A stretch of 64,000 nt of DNA, from NCBI RefSeq assembly GCF_036226405.1, contig NZ_CP108464.1, positions 3,844,001-3,908,000 of the forward strand. The letters run 5' to 3'. Positions 8,452 through 17,837 of this stretch are shown in pieces. The notes beneath the pieces were generated by a model. The model did no database searches. It was given only the letters and a program-made list of their open reading frames with translations, and was not told the DNA's origin. Position 1 is the first letter of the stretch; every line of letters begins with the position of its first letter. The stretch comes from Streptomyces sp. NBC_01260 (GTDB lineage: Bacteria; Actinomycetota; Actinomycetes; Streptomycetales; Streptomycetaceae). Both the position numbers and the translations under genes were made by a program.

Positions 8452-9345
8452 TCAGACACCCTCCCGGTCGGCGGTGTTCAGCTCGTCCGCAGTGTCTGTG
8501 GTGTCCGTGGCCTCTGCGGCCTGCGCACGGCGGCGGCGCCCGGCCCGTACCGCGAGCATCAGCAGCACCACGGCCACCACCGCGACCAGCATCACTACAT
8601 CCGGCACATGCTCGCCGACACCCTGGGCCCACTGCTCGACGGCGAACGACTGGTCCACGTCCAGCAGCCCGGGCAGCGCGGTCGTCCCGTCGTACACCAG
8701 GAACATGGCGCCGAGCCCGATGAAGAAGAGCCCCGACAGCAGTGACGTGGTGTGCAGTTCGAAGCGGCCGAGCCGCAGGACACGCCCGCGCAGCCACGCC
8801 CGGCGGCCCAGGTCGAACCGTTCCCAGAGCAGCGCGAGCAGGAAGAGCGGTACCGCCATGCCCAGTGCGTAGACGGCGAGCAGCAGTCCGCCGTACGCCG
8901 GGCTGCCGCTGATGGCCGCCACGGTGAGGACGCTCCCGAGGATCGGTCCCGCACAGAAGCCGGCCAGTCCGTAGACCGCTCCGAGCGCGTAGACCGATAC
9001 GGCGGTCGTGGGACGGATCCGGCCGCTGAGGGCGGCGATCCGCCGCGAGGCGAAGCCGAGTCCGACGATCTGGGCGGCGCCGAGCCCGATGATCAGCCAG
9101 CCCGCGCCGAGGACGAGGGCGTCGCGGTGGCTGTAGAAGAGCCGTCCGGCGTACGAACCCGCCGCGCCCAGCGGGACGAGGGTGGTGGCCAGGCCCGCGT
9201 AGAAGATTCCGGTCCGGGCGAGCAGCCGCGAGGTGGAGTTGATGGAGTACGCGAAGAAGGCGGGGAGCAGCAGGGCACTGCACGGGCTGAGCAGCGCCAG
9301 CAGCCCGCCGAGAAGCGCGGCGAAGTAGCCGATCCCGGCCGTCAC
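8452..9345 (-). CDS. CcdA/DsbD-like transmembrane thiol-electron carrier
   Basis: The 297-residue membrane protein has at least six hydrophobic helices. Two conserved Cys residues sit in LLSPCSALLLPAFFA and GLAGFCAGPILG, the redox pair that relays electrons across the membrane in CcdA/DsbD proteins. The start is GTG 9345, whose GTGA overlaps the stop of the upstream thioredoxin-fold gene by 4 bp, so the two are translationally coupled. It probably passes cytoplasmic reducing power to the extracytoplasmic partner encoded next door. The C-terminal tail is charged and low-complexity. Confidence 0.9.
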   Translation of the reverse strand: MTAGIGYFAALLGGLLALLSPCSALLLPAFFAYSINSTSRLLARTGIFYAGLATTLVPLGAAGSYAGRLFYSHRDALVLGAGWLIIGLGAAQIVGLGFASRRIAALSGRIRPTTAVSVYALGAVYGLAGFCAGPILGSVLTVAAISGSPAYGGLLLAVYALGMAVPLFLLALLWERFDLGRRAWLRGRVLRLGRFELHTTSLLSGLFFIGLGAMFLVYDGTTALPGLLDVDQSFAVEQWAQGVGEHVPDVVMLVAVVAVVLLMLAVRAGRRRRAQAAEATDTTDTADELNTADREGV

Positions 9346-10169
9346 TTCGCGGCGCCCTTGGCGTCCTCGCCCGCGTTGCCGGGCTTCTTCGCCCGCTCCG
9401 CCGCCTGCTCGATGGCCTGGTCGAAGGTCTGCGTCGACTGCGCCCCGGCGATCGGGCGGCCGTTGATCAGGAACGACGGGGTGGAGGTCGCGCCGATTCC
9501 GTACCCCTGCTCCTGGTCCTTGCTCACCGCGGCCGCGGCCGCGGCACCGTCCGCGTCGGCCTGGAAGCGGTCGAGGTCGGCCACCCCCGCCTGCTGGGCG
9601 AGCGCCTTCAGCCGGTCCTTGCCGAACCCCTTCTCCTTGACGCCTTCGGCATACGCGGCGCTGTGGAACTGCCAGAAGCGGCCCTGCTGTCCGGCGGCCC
9701 AGGAGGCGCGCGCCGCGGCCTCGGACTCGGCGCCGAAGATCGGGAAGTTGCGCCACTCGATGCGCAGGGTGCCGTTGTCGACGTACTTCTTCACCAGGGC
9801 GGGTTCGGTGTCCCTGGCGAACTTCGCGCAGTAGCCGCACTTGAAGTCGGCGTACTCGATGAGGACGACGGGCGCGTCCGCCCGGCCCTGTGCCAGCTTG
9901 TCGCCGGCGTCGCGCCGGGCCAGCTTCGCCAGCTCGGGGTAGACGCCGGCATCGGGCTCCGCGGTGACATCGGCGACCGCGGAGGAGCCGGAGTCCGAGG
10001 AGTCGGGGGCGGTGGCCAGGTAGGAGACGTAGCCGAACAGGGCGGCGGCCACGACGACCCCGGCGCCGTAGACGAGCGGCTTCCTCGACTTGCCGGCCTT
10101 GTTCGACCTGCCCGGCTTATTGGACTGCGGGGACGGCTTGGACGTGGACATGGGCATGGACTTGGACAT
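9342..10169 (-). CDS. DsbA/DsbG-family membrane-anchored thioredoxin-fold protein
   Basis: The 275-residue protein has a Lys/Ser-rich N-terminus and one anchor helix (LVYGAGVVVAAALFGYVSYL). An extracytoplasmic DsbA-like domain follows. The active site reads ADFKCGYCAKF (a CxxC redox pair). The cis-Pro region reads TSTPSFLINGRPI, typical of the family. The gene overlaps the ccdA-like gene by 4 bp in the same operon. It probably acts as a disulfide oxidoreductase or isomerase for exported proteins, kept reduced by the CcdA partner. The direction of electron flow is inferred from the pairing. Confidence 0.92.
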   Translation of the reverse strand: MSKSMPMSTSKPSPQSNKPGRSNKAGKSRKPLVYGAGVVVAAALFGYVSYLATAPDSSDSGSSAVADVTAEPDAGVYPELAKLARRDAGDKLAQGRADAPVVLIEYADFKCGYCAKFARDTEPALVKKYVDNGTLRIEWRNFPIFGAESEAAARASWAAGQQGRFWQFHSAAYAEGVKEKGFGKDRLKALAQQAGVADLDRFQADADGAAAAAAVSKDQEQGYGIGATSTPSFLINGRPIAGAQSTQTFDQAIEQAAERAKKPGNAGEDAKGAAK

Positions 10170-10230
10170 GCGGAACTCCGTGCTGGCGATGCGGGAGAGG
10201 TGAGGGGACGGCCGTGGAGGTGCGGGCCGT

Positions 10231-10635
10231 CTACACCCTCAGTACGGAGAGTTCCACCGGGCCGGGCGCGGCCGCGTCGGGACCGCGCAGCGCCGTCGGA
10301 GCGGGCGGCCTGACCGGCCCCGGTCCGGTGGCGACGGGCAGGCCCCATTCGGCGAGGCCCGGCGCCTGGTCCTGGGCCCCTCGGGCCCGGCCGGGAACGG
10401 CGGGCTCGCCGCCCTCGCGCTTCCCGTCCCTGCCGCAGCCCGGAACCCGGTCCCCGCTGTCCGTGGCGACTGCCACGGCCGGCACCGGGCCCGGGACCGG
10501 TACCGGGGACGCCACGACGGCCGCCGCCCGGACCGGCGCCGTGACTGCCGTCCGGGCCGCCGTCGACTGTCCGCAGAACAGCCCCAGGACGACCGCGAGC
10601 GCCGCCACCAGGCAGCACCACTGCGAACGGGGCAC
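10231..10635 (-). CDS. Small secreted Pro/Ala-rich protein, unknown function
   Basis: GTG 10635 is preceded by GGAAGG at 9 nt, a better site than any upstream ATG. The 134-residue product starts VPRSQWCCLVAALAVVLGLF, a signal peptide. A Pro/Ala/Val/Gly-rich mature part with no recognised domain follows. It lies 61 bp upstream of the thioredoxin-fold gene on the same strand, so it may be the first gene of that redox operon. I do not recognise a family. Confidence 0.55.
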   Translation of the reverse strand: MPRSQWCCLVAALAVVLGLFCGQSTAARTAVTAPVRAAAVVASPVPVPGPVPAVAVATDSGDRVPGCGRDGKREGGEPAVPGRARGAQDQAPGLAEWGLPVATGPGPVRPPAPTALRGPDAAAPGPVELSVLRV

Positions 10636-10813
10636 GGCGACCGGCCTTCCTGGGGCTGTTCTGCGGACGGAGTTCATGGGGTTCACGGGAGTCCAACTGT
10701 CCGGAATGGTACGTGCTGTGATCGCGCCCACCCCCACCCTGCCGACTCCGTGACCGAGCCCGCGCGAAATAGGTTCGCCGTTCCTCGGGCCCGGGTGAGA
10801 TCCTGGAACCCGT

Positions 10814-13800
10814 ATGTCTACTTCCTTCGCCGATCTCCAGTCCCAGCTCGGGCAGCTCTCGCTGCGCGACGCCCACCGGCTCGGCCGCCGCCTCGAAGGG
10901 GCGCGCCGCATCCGTCAGCCCGAGGCCCAGCAAGGCGTGCTGGACGAGATCGCCGTCCAGGCCACGAAGGCAGCCGGGCGGCTCGCCCTGCGGGCCGGGC
11001 GGCTGCCTGCCCTCTCGTACCCGGAACAGCTTCCGGTCAGCCAGAAGAAGGACGAGATCCTGGAGGCGATACGCGAGCACCAGGTCGTGATCGTCGCCGG
11101 TGAGACCGGCTCCGGCAAGACCACCCAGATCCCCAAGATCTGCATGGAGCTGGGGCGTGGCGTCCGCGGCATGATCGGGCACACCCAGCCGCGCCGGATC
11201 GCGGCCCGCACGGTGGCCGAGCGGATCGCCGAGGAGCTGAAGACGCCGCTGGGCGAGGCGGTGGGCTGGAAGGTCCGCTTCACCGACCAGGTGAATCAGG
11301 ACGCGACCTTCGTCAAGCTCATGACGGACGGCATCCTGCTCGCCGAGATCCAGACGGACCGCGAGCTGCTCGCGTACGACACGATCATCATCGACGAGGC
11401 CCACGAGCGGTCGCTGAACATCGACTTCCTGCTCGGCTATCTGGCCCGGCTGCTGCCCAAGCGCCCGGATCTGAAGGTCGTCATCACCTCGGCGACGATC
11501 GACCCGCAGCGTTTCGCACGCCACTTCGGCGAGGCCCCGGTCGTCGAGGTCAGCGGCCGTACGTACCCGGTGGAGGTGCGGTACCGCCCCCTGATGGAGG
11601 GGGCCGCCGAAGACACGGACGACTCCGACCGCGACCAGATCACCGCGATCTGCGACGCCGTCGACGAGCTCCAGTCGGAGGGCCCCGGCGACGTCCTGGT
11701 CTTCCTCTCCGGGGAGCGGGAGATCCGCGACACCGCGGACGCGCTGGGCAAACGCAACCTCAGACATACCGAGGTGCTCCCCCTCTACGCGCGCCTGTCG
11801 CACGCCGAGCAGCACCGGGTGTTCCAGCGCCACACGGGACGCAGGATCGTGCTGGCGACCAATGTCGCCGAGACCTCGCTGACCGTCCCCGGCATCAAGT
11901 ACGTGATCGACCCGGGCAACGCCCGTATCTCCCGCTACAGCCACCGCACCAAGGTCCAGCGGCTGCCGATCGAGCGGATCTCGCAGGCCAGCGCCAACCA
12001 GCGCAAGGGCCGCTGCGGCCGTACGTCGGACGGCATCTGCATCCGGCTGTACTCCGAGGACGACTTCCTGACCCGTCCGGAGTTCACGGACCCGGAGATC
12101 CTGCGGACGAACCTGGCCTCCGTCATCCTCCAGATGACCGCGGCCGGCCTCGGCGACATCGAGAAGTTCCCCTTCATCGATCCGCCGGACCACCGCAACA
12201 TCCGCGACGGTGTGCAGCTCCTCCAGGAGCTGGGCGCGCTGGAGCAGGAGGAGAAGTCCCCCCAGGAGGGAAAGAAGGGTCAGCGCCTCACTTCGCTCGG
12301 CCGCCAGCTCTCCCAGCTGCCGGTGGACCCGCGCCTGGCCCGGATGGTCATCGAGGCCGACCGCAACGGCTGTGTCCGCGAGGTCATGGTCATCGCCGCC
12401 GCACTCTCCATCCAGGACCCGCGCGAGCGGCCGTCCGAGAAGCAGACGCAGGCCGATCAGCAGCACGCCCGGTTCAAGGACGAGACGTCCGACTTCATGG
12501 CGTTCCTCAATCTGTGGCGCTACATCCGCGAGCAGCAGAAGGAGCGCGGCTCCTCCAGCTTCCGCCGGATGTGCAAGCAGGAGTACCTGAACTTCCTGCG
12601 CATCCGCGAATGGCAGGACATCTACGCGCAGCTGCGCACGGTGGCCAAGCAGATGGGACTCGAGCTGGAGGAGTCCTCGACGGGTACGGACGCCTCCGAG
12701 CAGTCGGTGCACACCTCGCTGCTGGCCGGTCTGCTGTCGCACATCGGGCTGAAGGACACCGAGAAGAACGAGTACGTCGGTGCCCGCAACGCCAAGTTCG
12801 CGATCTTCCCCGGATCGGCCCTCTTCAAGAAGCAGCCGCGGTTCGTGATGTCGGCCGAGCTGGTGGAGACGTCCCGGCTGTGGGCGCGGGTCAACGCCCG
12901 GGTCGAGCCGGAGTGGATCGAGCCGCTGGCCCAGCACCTGCTGAAGCGCACGTACAGCGAGCCGCACTGGGAGAAAGACCAGGCGGCGGTGATGGCGTTC
13001 GAGCGGGTCACGCTGTACGGCGTACCGATCGTCGCCCAGCGCAAGATCAATTTCGGCCGTATCGACCAGGAGACCTCGCGGGACCTCTTCATCCGCAACG
13101 CCCTGGTCGAGGGCGACTGGCGCACGCACCACCAGTTCTTCCACGACAACCGCAAGCTCCTGAGCGAGGTCGAGGAGCTGGAGCACCGTGCCCGGCGCCG
13201 CGACATCCTCGTGGACGACGAGACGCTCTTCGACTTCTACGACCAGCGGATCCCGGAGCACGTCGTCTCGGGTGCGCACTTCGACTCCTGGTGGAAGCAC
13301 AAGCGCCGCGACGAGCCGGACGCGCTGGACTTCGAGCGCTCGATGCTCATCAACGAGAAGGCCGGGAGCGTCACCAAGGACGACTACCCGGACTCCTGGC
13401 GGCAGGGGAAGCTCAAGTTCCGGGTGACGTACCAGTTCGAGCCCGGCGCGGACGCCGACGGTGTGACCGTCCACATCCCGCTCCAGGTGCTCAACCAGGT
13501 CACCTCGGAGGGCTTCGACTGGCAGATCCCGGGCCTGCGCGAGGAAGTGGTCACCGAGCTGATCCGCTCCCTGCCCAAGCCGATCCGCCGGCACTACGTG
13601 CCCGCCCCGGACTACGCGGACAAGTTCCTGGACCGGGCCGTCCCCCTCCAGGAGCCGCTGCCGGTCACCCTCGCCCGCGAGCTCCAGCGGATGGTCGGCG
13701 TCCCGGTCACCGCCGACGACTTCGATCTGAGCCGCGTCCCGGACCACCTGAAGATCACCTTCCGGATCGTCGACGAGCGGCGCCGCAAGGTCGCCGAGGA

Positions 13801-14770
13801 CAAGGACCTGGAGGCGCTGAAGATCCAGCTGCGCCCCAAGGCCCGGCAGGCCCTCTCCAAGGCCGCCGCGGCGACCGCGGGCCCCACGGGCGAGTCCATC
13901 GAGCGTTCGGGCCTCACGGACTGGACGATCGGCGCCCTGGACCGGATCTTCGAGACCCGGAGGGCCGGCCAGCCGGTGAAGGCGTATCCGGCCCTGGTCG
14001 ACCAGGGCGAGACGGTCGCCGTACGGCTCTTCGACACCGAGGCCGAGCAGCAGCAGGCGATGTGGCGCGGCACCCGGAAGCTGATCCTGCTGAACATCCC
14101 GGTGAACCCGGCGAAGTTCGCCTCGGACAAGCTGACGAACCAGCAGAAGCTGGCCCTGTCCCGCAACCCGCACGGCTCCATCCAGGCGCTGTTCGACGAC
14201 TGCGCGACCGCCGCCGCCGACCGGCTGATCGCCGCGCACGGCGGCCCCGCCTGGGACGAGGCGTCGTTCCGCAAGCTGTACGACAAGGTGCGCGCCGATC
14301 TGGTGGACCTCACCGTCCGCACGATCGGCCAGGTGCAGCAGATCCTGGCGGCCTGGCAGGCGTGCGAGCGCCGGCTGAAGGCCACCAACAGCCTGGTCCT
14401 GATCAACAACGTCACCGATGTACGGGAGCACCTCGCCCGTCTCGTCCCGCCCGGGTTCGTCACCGCGACCGGGCTGCGCAGGCTGCCCGACCTGATGCGC
14501 TACCTGGTGGCGGAGGACCGCCGGCTCCAGCAGATGCCGACCAACGTCCAGCGCGACACCTCGCGCATGGAGAAGGTCCACGAGATGCAGGACGAGTACG
14601 CCTGGCTGCTCGAACAGCTGCCGCAGGGCAGGCCCGTCCCGCAGGAGGTCCTGGACATCCGCTGGATGATCGAGGAGCTGCGCGTCAGCTATTTCGCGCA
14701 CGCGCTGGGCACCGCGTTCCCCGTCTCCGACAAGCGGATCGTGAAGGCGATCGACGCCGCCGCCCCGTAA
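10814..14770 (+). CDS. hrpA: ATP-dependent RNA helicase HrpA
   Basis: The 1318-residue DEAH-box helicase is full length for bacterial HrpA. Motifs include GETGSGKTTQ (motif I), IIIDEAHERSLNIDFLLGYL (motif II DEAH), VITSATIDPQRF (III) and NQRKGRCGRTSDG (VI). The helicase-associated and OB-fold regions and the long HrpA-specific C-terminal domain (AGLLSHIGLKDTEKNEYVGARNAKFAIFPGS onward) follow. The protein is cytoplasmic; in other bacteria HrpA has been linked to mRNA processing and resolving stalled ribosomes. In the syntenic S. coelicolor locus it neighbours bldC. A very long reading frame on the opposite strand is a GC-codon shadow. Confidence 0.97.
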   Translation: MSTSFADLQSQLGQLSLRDAHRLGRRLEGARRIRQPEAQQGVLDEIAVQATKAAGRLALRAGRLPALSYPEQLPVSQKKDEILEAIREHQVVIVAGETGSGKTTQIPKICMELGRGVRGMIGHTQPRRIAARTVAERIAEELKTPLGEAVGWKVRFTDQVNQDATFVKLMTDGILLAEIQTDRELLAYDTIIIDEAHERSLNIDFLLGYLARLLPKRPDLKVVITSATIDPQRFARHFGEAPVVEVSGRTYPVEVRYRPLMEGAAEDTDDSDRDQITAICDAVDELQSEGPGDVLVFLSGEREIRDTADALGKRNLRHTEVLPLYARLSHAEQHRVFQRHTGRRIVLATNVAETSLTVPGIKYVIDPGNARISRYSHRTKVQRLPIERISQASANQRKGRCGRTSDGICIRLYSEDDFLTRPEFTDPEILRTNLASVILQMTAAGLGDIEKFPFIDPPDHRNIRDGVQLLQELGALEQEEKSPQEGKKGQRLTSLGRQLSQLPVDPRLARMVIEADRNGCVREVMVIAAALSIQDPRERPSEKQTQADQQHARFKDETSDFMAFLNLWRYIREQQKERGSSSFRRMCKQEYLNFLRIREWQDIYAQLRTVAKQMGLELEESSTGTDASEQSVHTSLLAGLLSHIGLKDTEKNEYVGARNAKFAIFPGSALFKKQPRFVMSAELVETSRLWARVNARVEPEWIEPLAQHLLKRTYSEPHWEKDQAAVMAFERVTLYGVPIVAQRKINFGRIDQETSRDLFIRNALVEGDWRTHHQFFHDNRKLLSEVEELEHRARRRDILVDDETLFDFYDQRIPEHVVSGAHFDSWWKHKRRDEPDALDFERSMLINEKAGSVTKDDYPDSWRQGKLKFRVTYQFEPGADADGVTVHIPLQVLNQVTSEGFDWQIPGLREEVVTELIRSLPKPIRRHYVPAPDYADKFLDRAVPLQEPLPVTLARELQRMVGVPVTADDFDLSRVPDHLKITFRIVDERRRKVAEDKDLEALKIQLRPKARQALSKAAAATAGPTGESIERSGLTDWTIGALDRIFETRRAGQPVKAYPALVDQGETVAVRLFDTEAEQQQAMWRGTRKLILLNIPVNPAKFASDKLTNQQKLALSRNPHGSIQALFDDCATAAADRLIAAHGGPAWDEASFRKLYDKVRADLVDLTVRTIGQVQQILAAWQACERRLKATNSLVLINNVTDVREHLARLVPPGFVTATGLRRLPDLMRYLVAEDRRLQQMPTNVQRDTSRMEKVHEMQDEYAWLLEQLPQGRPVPQEVLDIRWMIEELRVSYFAHALGTAFPVSDKRIVKAIDAAAP

Positions 14771-14884
14771 CCGTCCGCCGGTGGCCGGGTAATCGCCCCG
14801 CCACCGGAAGTGAGGTCGACCGCACCCTCTGACCTCCTGTACAGTCTGTCTTCGCAGCCAGCCGCAAGGCAGCCGCGAAAACCT

Positions 14885-14959
14885 GGTCCTGTGGAGCAGT
14901 TTGGAGTGCTCGCCACCCTGTCAAGGTGGAGGCCGCGGGTTCAAATCCCGTCAGGACCG
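14885..14959 (+). tRNA. tRNA-Asp(GTC), copy 2
   Basis: It is identical over 75 nt to copy 1 at 8240-8314. A TACAGT -10-like hexamer lies about 40 nt upstream. Confidence 0.95.
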
Positions 14960-14965
14960 CAGTAA

Positions 14966-14998
14966 CGAAAGCCCGGATCCACTGGATCCGGGCTTTCG
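14966..14998 (+). terminator. Terminator after tRNA-Asp copy 2
   Basis: A perfect 15-bp stem (CGAAAGCCCGGATCC) has a 3-nt loop and lies 6 nt after the tRNA. Confidence 0.85.
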
Positions 14999-15099
14999 CG
15001 CGTATTGACTCCGGTGTCCGGCGACGAGTACTCAGAAAACAGGGGCTGTCCCTGTTTTCACGGCGCGGGGCAGCGCGCATCCACCGGGAGGTGGCGGGG

Positions 15100-15576
15100 A
15101 TGGCGGCATCCACGGACGAGGGGTTCCGGGCGGACGAGGGGTTCCGGGCGGACGAGGATTTGCGCACGGCCGAGAGGCTCCGGACGGACGGGGGGCTTCG
15201 GACGGACGGGGGCGGCGCCCGCGAACCGGCCCCGCCCCGGCCCCCGGACCGGCCAAGGACTCCCCGGCACGAGATCCGCGCCCTGCTGCGCGCTCATCTG
15301 GCGGCCGCCACCGGCTACCGCCACCTCACCCGGCACTGCGCGGTCTGCGCCCGGCTGCTGCGGCTCGCCATGGAGCCCGTGACGGCCTCTCCGGCGACGG
15401 AACCGACCGAGGAGCCAACCGGCCCGCCCCGGCCGCCCACAGGGCCCTGGAAGGCCGCCGCGTGGGCCGCCGGGGCGTCGCGCGGCGATGCACCGTCACC
15501 GGGAGGCTCCGGACCCGCCCATGACGGCCGGTCCGCCCCCCGGCGGACGGAGGACGAAAGTCCTCCCGCCACGTGA
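15100..15576 (+). CDS. Small Cys/His-containing protein, possibly DUF6274 family
   Basis: ATG 15100 has GGGAGG 8 nt upstream. The 158-residue product carries a short conserved-looking core, EIRALLRAHLAAATGYRHL followed by TRHCAVCARLLRLAM. Its CxxC and His residues could bind a metal. The core is flanked by low-complexity Arg/Asp/Gly and Pro/Ala-rich sequence with a short repeat (DEGFRADEGFRADED). The core resembles the small DUF6274 proteins I recall next to bldC in streptomycetes; this is from memory. Function unknown. Confidence 0.6.
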   Translation: MAASTDEGFRADEGFRADEDLRTAERLRTDGGLRTDGGGAREPAPPRPPDRPRTPRHEIRALLRAHLAAATGYRHLTRHCAVCARLLRLAMEPVTASPATEPTEEPTGPPRPPTGPWKAAAWAAGASRGDAPSPGGSGPAHDGRSAPRRTEDESPPAT

Positions 15577-15921
15577 CCAATGGCGCGCTGTCGCACCCCT
15601 ATGCAGTGGCAGGCTCGTACTTGGCAAGAGTCCTGCCGTGTGACGGGAGTCACCAAATCAGTTTTGAGAAGGGGTGACTTTACTCCCTTCCTACAACTGG
15701 CGAATTTAATATGTGCAATTGCACCACTCGGACGGGACCCGCCCAGGAGGCCCCGAACCGTCCCGGCCCGGCCTTCCCGGGACGAGGGCGCACAGTCCCG
15801 CACAGACCCGAGCAAGCCCGCACGAGACCCATCGGGAGCCAACCGGGCGTCCGGTTTCCAGTGGCCTGAACAGGCGGGGAGCCGCGGGCCGGGGTGCGGG
15901 TGCCGGCAAGCCGTGTGCGCA

Positions 15922-15963
15922 CAAAAAAGATCGCGCTGGACCCGGCGGAGTCCAGCGCGATCT
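15922..15963 (-). terminator. Intrinsic terminator of bldC
   Basis: A 13-bp stem (AGATCGCGCTGGA) has a 10-nt loop and is followed on the minus strand by a run of T residues. It lies about 130 nt past the bldC stop. The rest of 15577-16090 holds no gene I can support. Confidence 0.9.
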
Positions 15964-16090
15964 GACGACGTGACCTGCACGACACAGGTATGGCGCCCGT
16001 TGGGGCGGGCGCCCGTCATATGGAGCTATGGGTGGGCTGTGCGGGTTGGGGGACCCAAAAGCCCGGTTGTGCTGCGGCGACAGGGGTTTG

Positions 16091-16297
16091 TCAGGCCTCG
16101 CTGCGCTGCTGCGGAATACCCGCAAGCAGTGCGCGGACCTCTGCCTCGCGGTACCGGCGATGTCCACCGAGCGTGCGGATGGACGTGAGCTTGCCTGCCT
16201 TGGCCCAACGGGTAACCGTCTTCGGGTCCACGCGGAACATCGTGGCAACCTCAGCCGGGGTCAGCAGCGGCTCGGCATCAGGGGTGCGAGCGGTCAT
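16091..16297 (-). CDS. bldC: Developmental regulator BldC (MerR-like DNA-binding domain)
   Basis: The 68-residue protein matches BldC end to end. It has a winged-helix MerR/excisionase-type domain with LLTPAEVATMFRVDPKTVTR as the HTH and IRTLGGHRRYREAEVRALL as the wing, and no effector domain. BldC is a developmental repressor/activator that binds head-to-tail on direct repeats and controls entry into aerial growth in Streptomyces (known for the family). A good GAGGAGG site precedes the ATG. The gene has a long upstream region (over 500 bp) and its own terminator, as expected for a separately controlled regulator. It lies between hrpA and vdh as in S. coelicolor. Confidence 0.97.
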   Translation of the reverse strand: MTARTPDAEPLLTPAEVATMFRVDPKTVTRWAKAGKLTSIRTLGGHRRYREAEVRALLAGIPQQRSEA

Positions 16298-16314
16298 GAG
16301 CGGCCTCCTCGGGA

Positions 16315-16334
16315 GAACCGAACCATCTCGGTTC
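16315..16334. promoter_or_regulatory. Inverted repeat in the bldC leader
   Basis: GAACCGA and TCGGTTC are separated by 6 nt, 18-37 nt upstream of the bldC ATG. It could be an operator or a leader hairpin close to the ribosome site. Confidence 0.4.
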
Positions 16335-16524
16335 TTTCCTCTAAATTCTGCACCTTGACCCGCGTTGCCCGAAATGGCGGACGCGGGCCGAGTCGGTTAT
16401 AGGACGAACGGCTTGTCCTCGGCACTACAACTACACCATCCGTCCAGCCACGTCGGCCAAACCGATGGAATTGCCCTCCCAGGTGTTCATCAGCGACGGA
16501 AGCCGATGGACCATGCCATAGCGG

Positions 16525-16555
16525 ACAGTCACACCACTGTGACGATCAGTCACAG
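16525..16555. promoter_or_regulatory. Clustered TCAC/GTGA half-sites upstream of bldC
   Basis: The perfect inverted repeat CTGTGAC-5 nt-GTCACAG (16537-16555) is preceded by another CAGTCAC, giving three half-sites in 31 nt, about 230-260 nt upstream of bldC. The halves resemble the AGTGA/TCAC halves reported for BldD, and bldC is a reported BldD target. The match is imperfect. The remainder of 16298-16809 shows no gene. Confidence 0.35.
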
Positions 16556-16809
16556 AGCGATCAGGAGCCATCAGACCCCCCATAGAACGCAATGCAGAGC
16601 ACTCCGCCCATAATTGGACGAATAGAGCCCTCCCCGGACTCCTTGTCCTATTTTGGCACGAGGAGTAGGTAAGGGCGCAAGGGCCCCGTAAGTGCTATCC
16701 ATCACGCTTGAGGCAAAGGCCCGGTTCGGGACGTAGGTCCTGAGACATCAGGCGTACGCTTCCGCCTCTTCACCCTCACGTGTCACACAGGACGCAGGTT
16801 CATCGATTG

Positions 16810-17655
16810 TCAGTTCGCGAACTGGCGATCCCTTACGGACCTCCAGCGCTCCGAAAGGCGTGCGTACGCCTCGCTCGCCGCCTCGGTGTCACCAGCACGC
16901 AGCGCCGAGATGCCCTCGGCCACATCGGCGGCGCTCCGGTCCTCGGCAAGGTGCCGCGCCGGGAGGGCGTGCACCAGCCCGCCGTAGTCCAGCTCGACCA
17001 GGGCGCGCGGATGGAACTCCTCCAGCCAGCGGCCGACATCCACCAGGCCGCCGGTGAGCGGCCCCTCGTCCACCGTCTCGCGCAGCGTCTTCAGCGCCCG
17101 CGCCAGCCGGCGGCGCGCCTGGACCATCGGCGTCCGGTACCGCAGCACGGCCGGCTCGCCGTCCTCGCCCGCCGCCCGGTGCTCGCGCTCCTCGTCCGAG
17201 ACGAGGACGAACCAGCGCACCGGGACCTGCCACACCGCCGTCCTGATCCAGGGCCGGGCGTCCGGATTGCGCTGCGACCACCGCTCGTGGTCGGCGAGGG
17301 CCTGCCCCCGCACCACCGGCGGCAGCACGGCGTCGAGCACCGGCCCGGGGAACATGTCCGCGAGACCGTCCAGCGCCAGCCAGCCGCGCAGCCGGGTCCG
17401 CCACGGGCAGACGCACACCACACCGTCCACCTCGGCGACGAACGCGTCGGCGCTCTCGTGCGCCGGGACACCGGCCGGCGGGGTCGCCGCCAGGTCGGCC
17501 AGCGAGCGGCGCAGTTCGTCCTGCGCCGTGGGGATCCGGGCCCGGCCCGCATAGCGCGCCCAGTGCGCGCGTTCGGCCTCCGGGAAGGCCGCCAGTGGCT
17601 CGTAGACCCTGAGGTAGGACGCGTATGGGACGGGCACCGAAGACACCACCGACAT
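16810..17655 (-). CDS. Conserved actinobacterial protein of unknown function
   Basis: The 281-residue protein has no signal peptide or membrane segment. Recognisable blocks are YASYLRVYEPLAAFPEAERAHW at the start, VCVCPWRTRLRGWLAL, and a middle part with RTAVWQVPVRWFVLVSDEER. A helical C-terminus ends SEAYARLSERWRSVRDRQFA. Its place between bldC and vdh matches a conserved hypothetical gene of the SCO4090 region. I recognise no catalytic motif. The coding frame is well supported by length and third-position GC. Confidence 0.8.
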   Translation of the reverse strand: MSVVSSVPVPYASYLRVYEPLAAFPEAERAHWARYAGRARIPTAQDELRRSLADLAATPPAGVPAHESADAFVAEVDGVVCVCPWRTRLRGWLALDGLADMFPGPVLDAVLPPVVRGQALADHERWSQRNPDARPWIRTAVWQVPVRWFVLVSDEEREHRAAGEDGEPAVLRYRTPMVQARRRLARALKTLRETVDEGPLTGGLVDVGRWLEEFHPRALVELDYGGLVHALPARHLAEDRSAADVAEGISALRAGDTEAASEAYARLSERWRSVRDRQFAN

Positions 17656-17837
17656 GCAGCGATCGTGTCACGCCCGTACTCCGCTCGTGGGTGATCCGCC
17701 CCGCCGGATCAGATCTCCGTCCGTGCGGGACGGGCGGCCTTAAGCTCATGCCCACGGACCGTCCGTGCCGGTCGGTCCGGGGCCCTCCCCACCTTCAGGA
17801 GGGTCTTCCCGCCGCTTCGTAATTGGGAGTCACCACA

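Noticed and set aside
9791..14701. Very long minus-strand reading frame opposite hrpA
   Set aside because: It lacks family motifs, covers a clear 1318-residue helicase on the plus strand and reflects high third-position GC.
14926..15099. Upstream extension of the DUF6274-like gene
   Set aside because: The in-frame start would lie inside tRNA-Asp and its terminator; ATG 15100 has a proper ribosome site.
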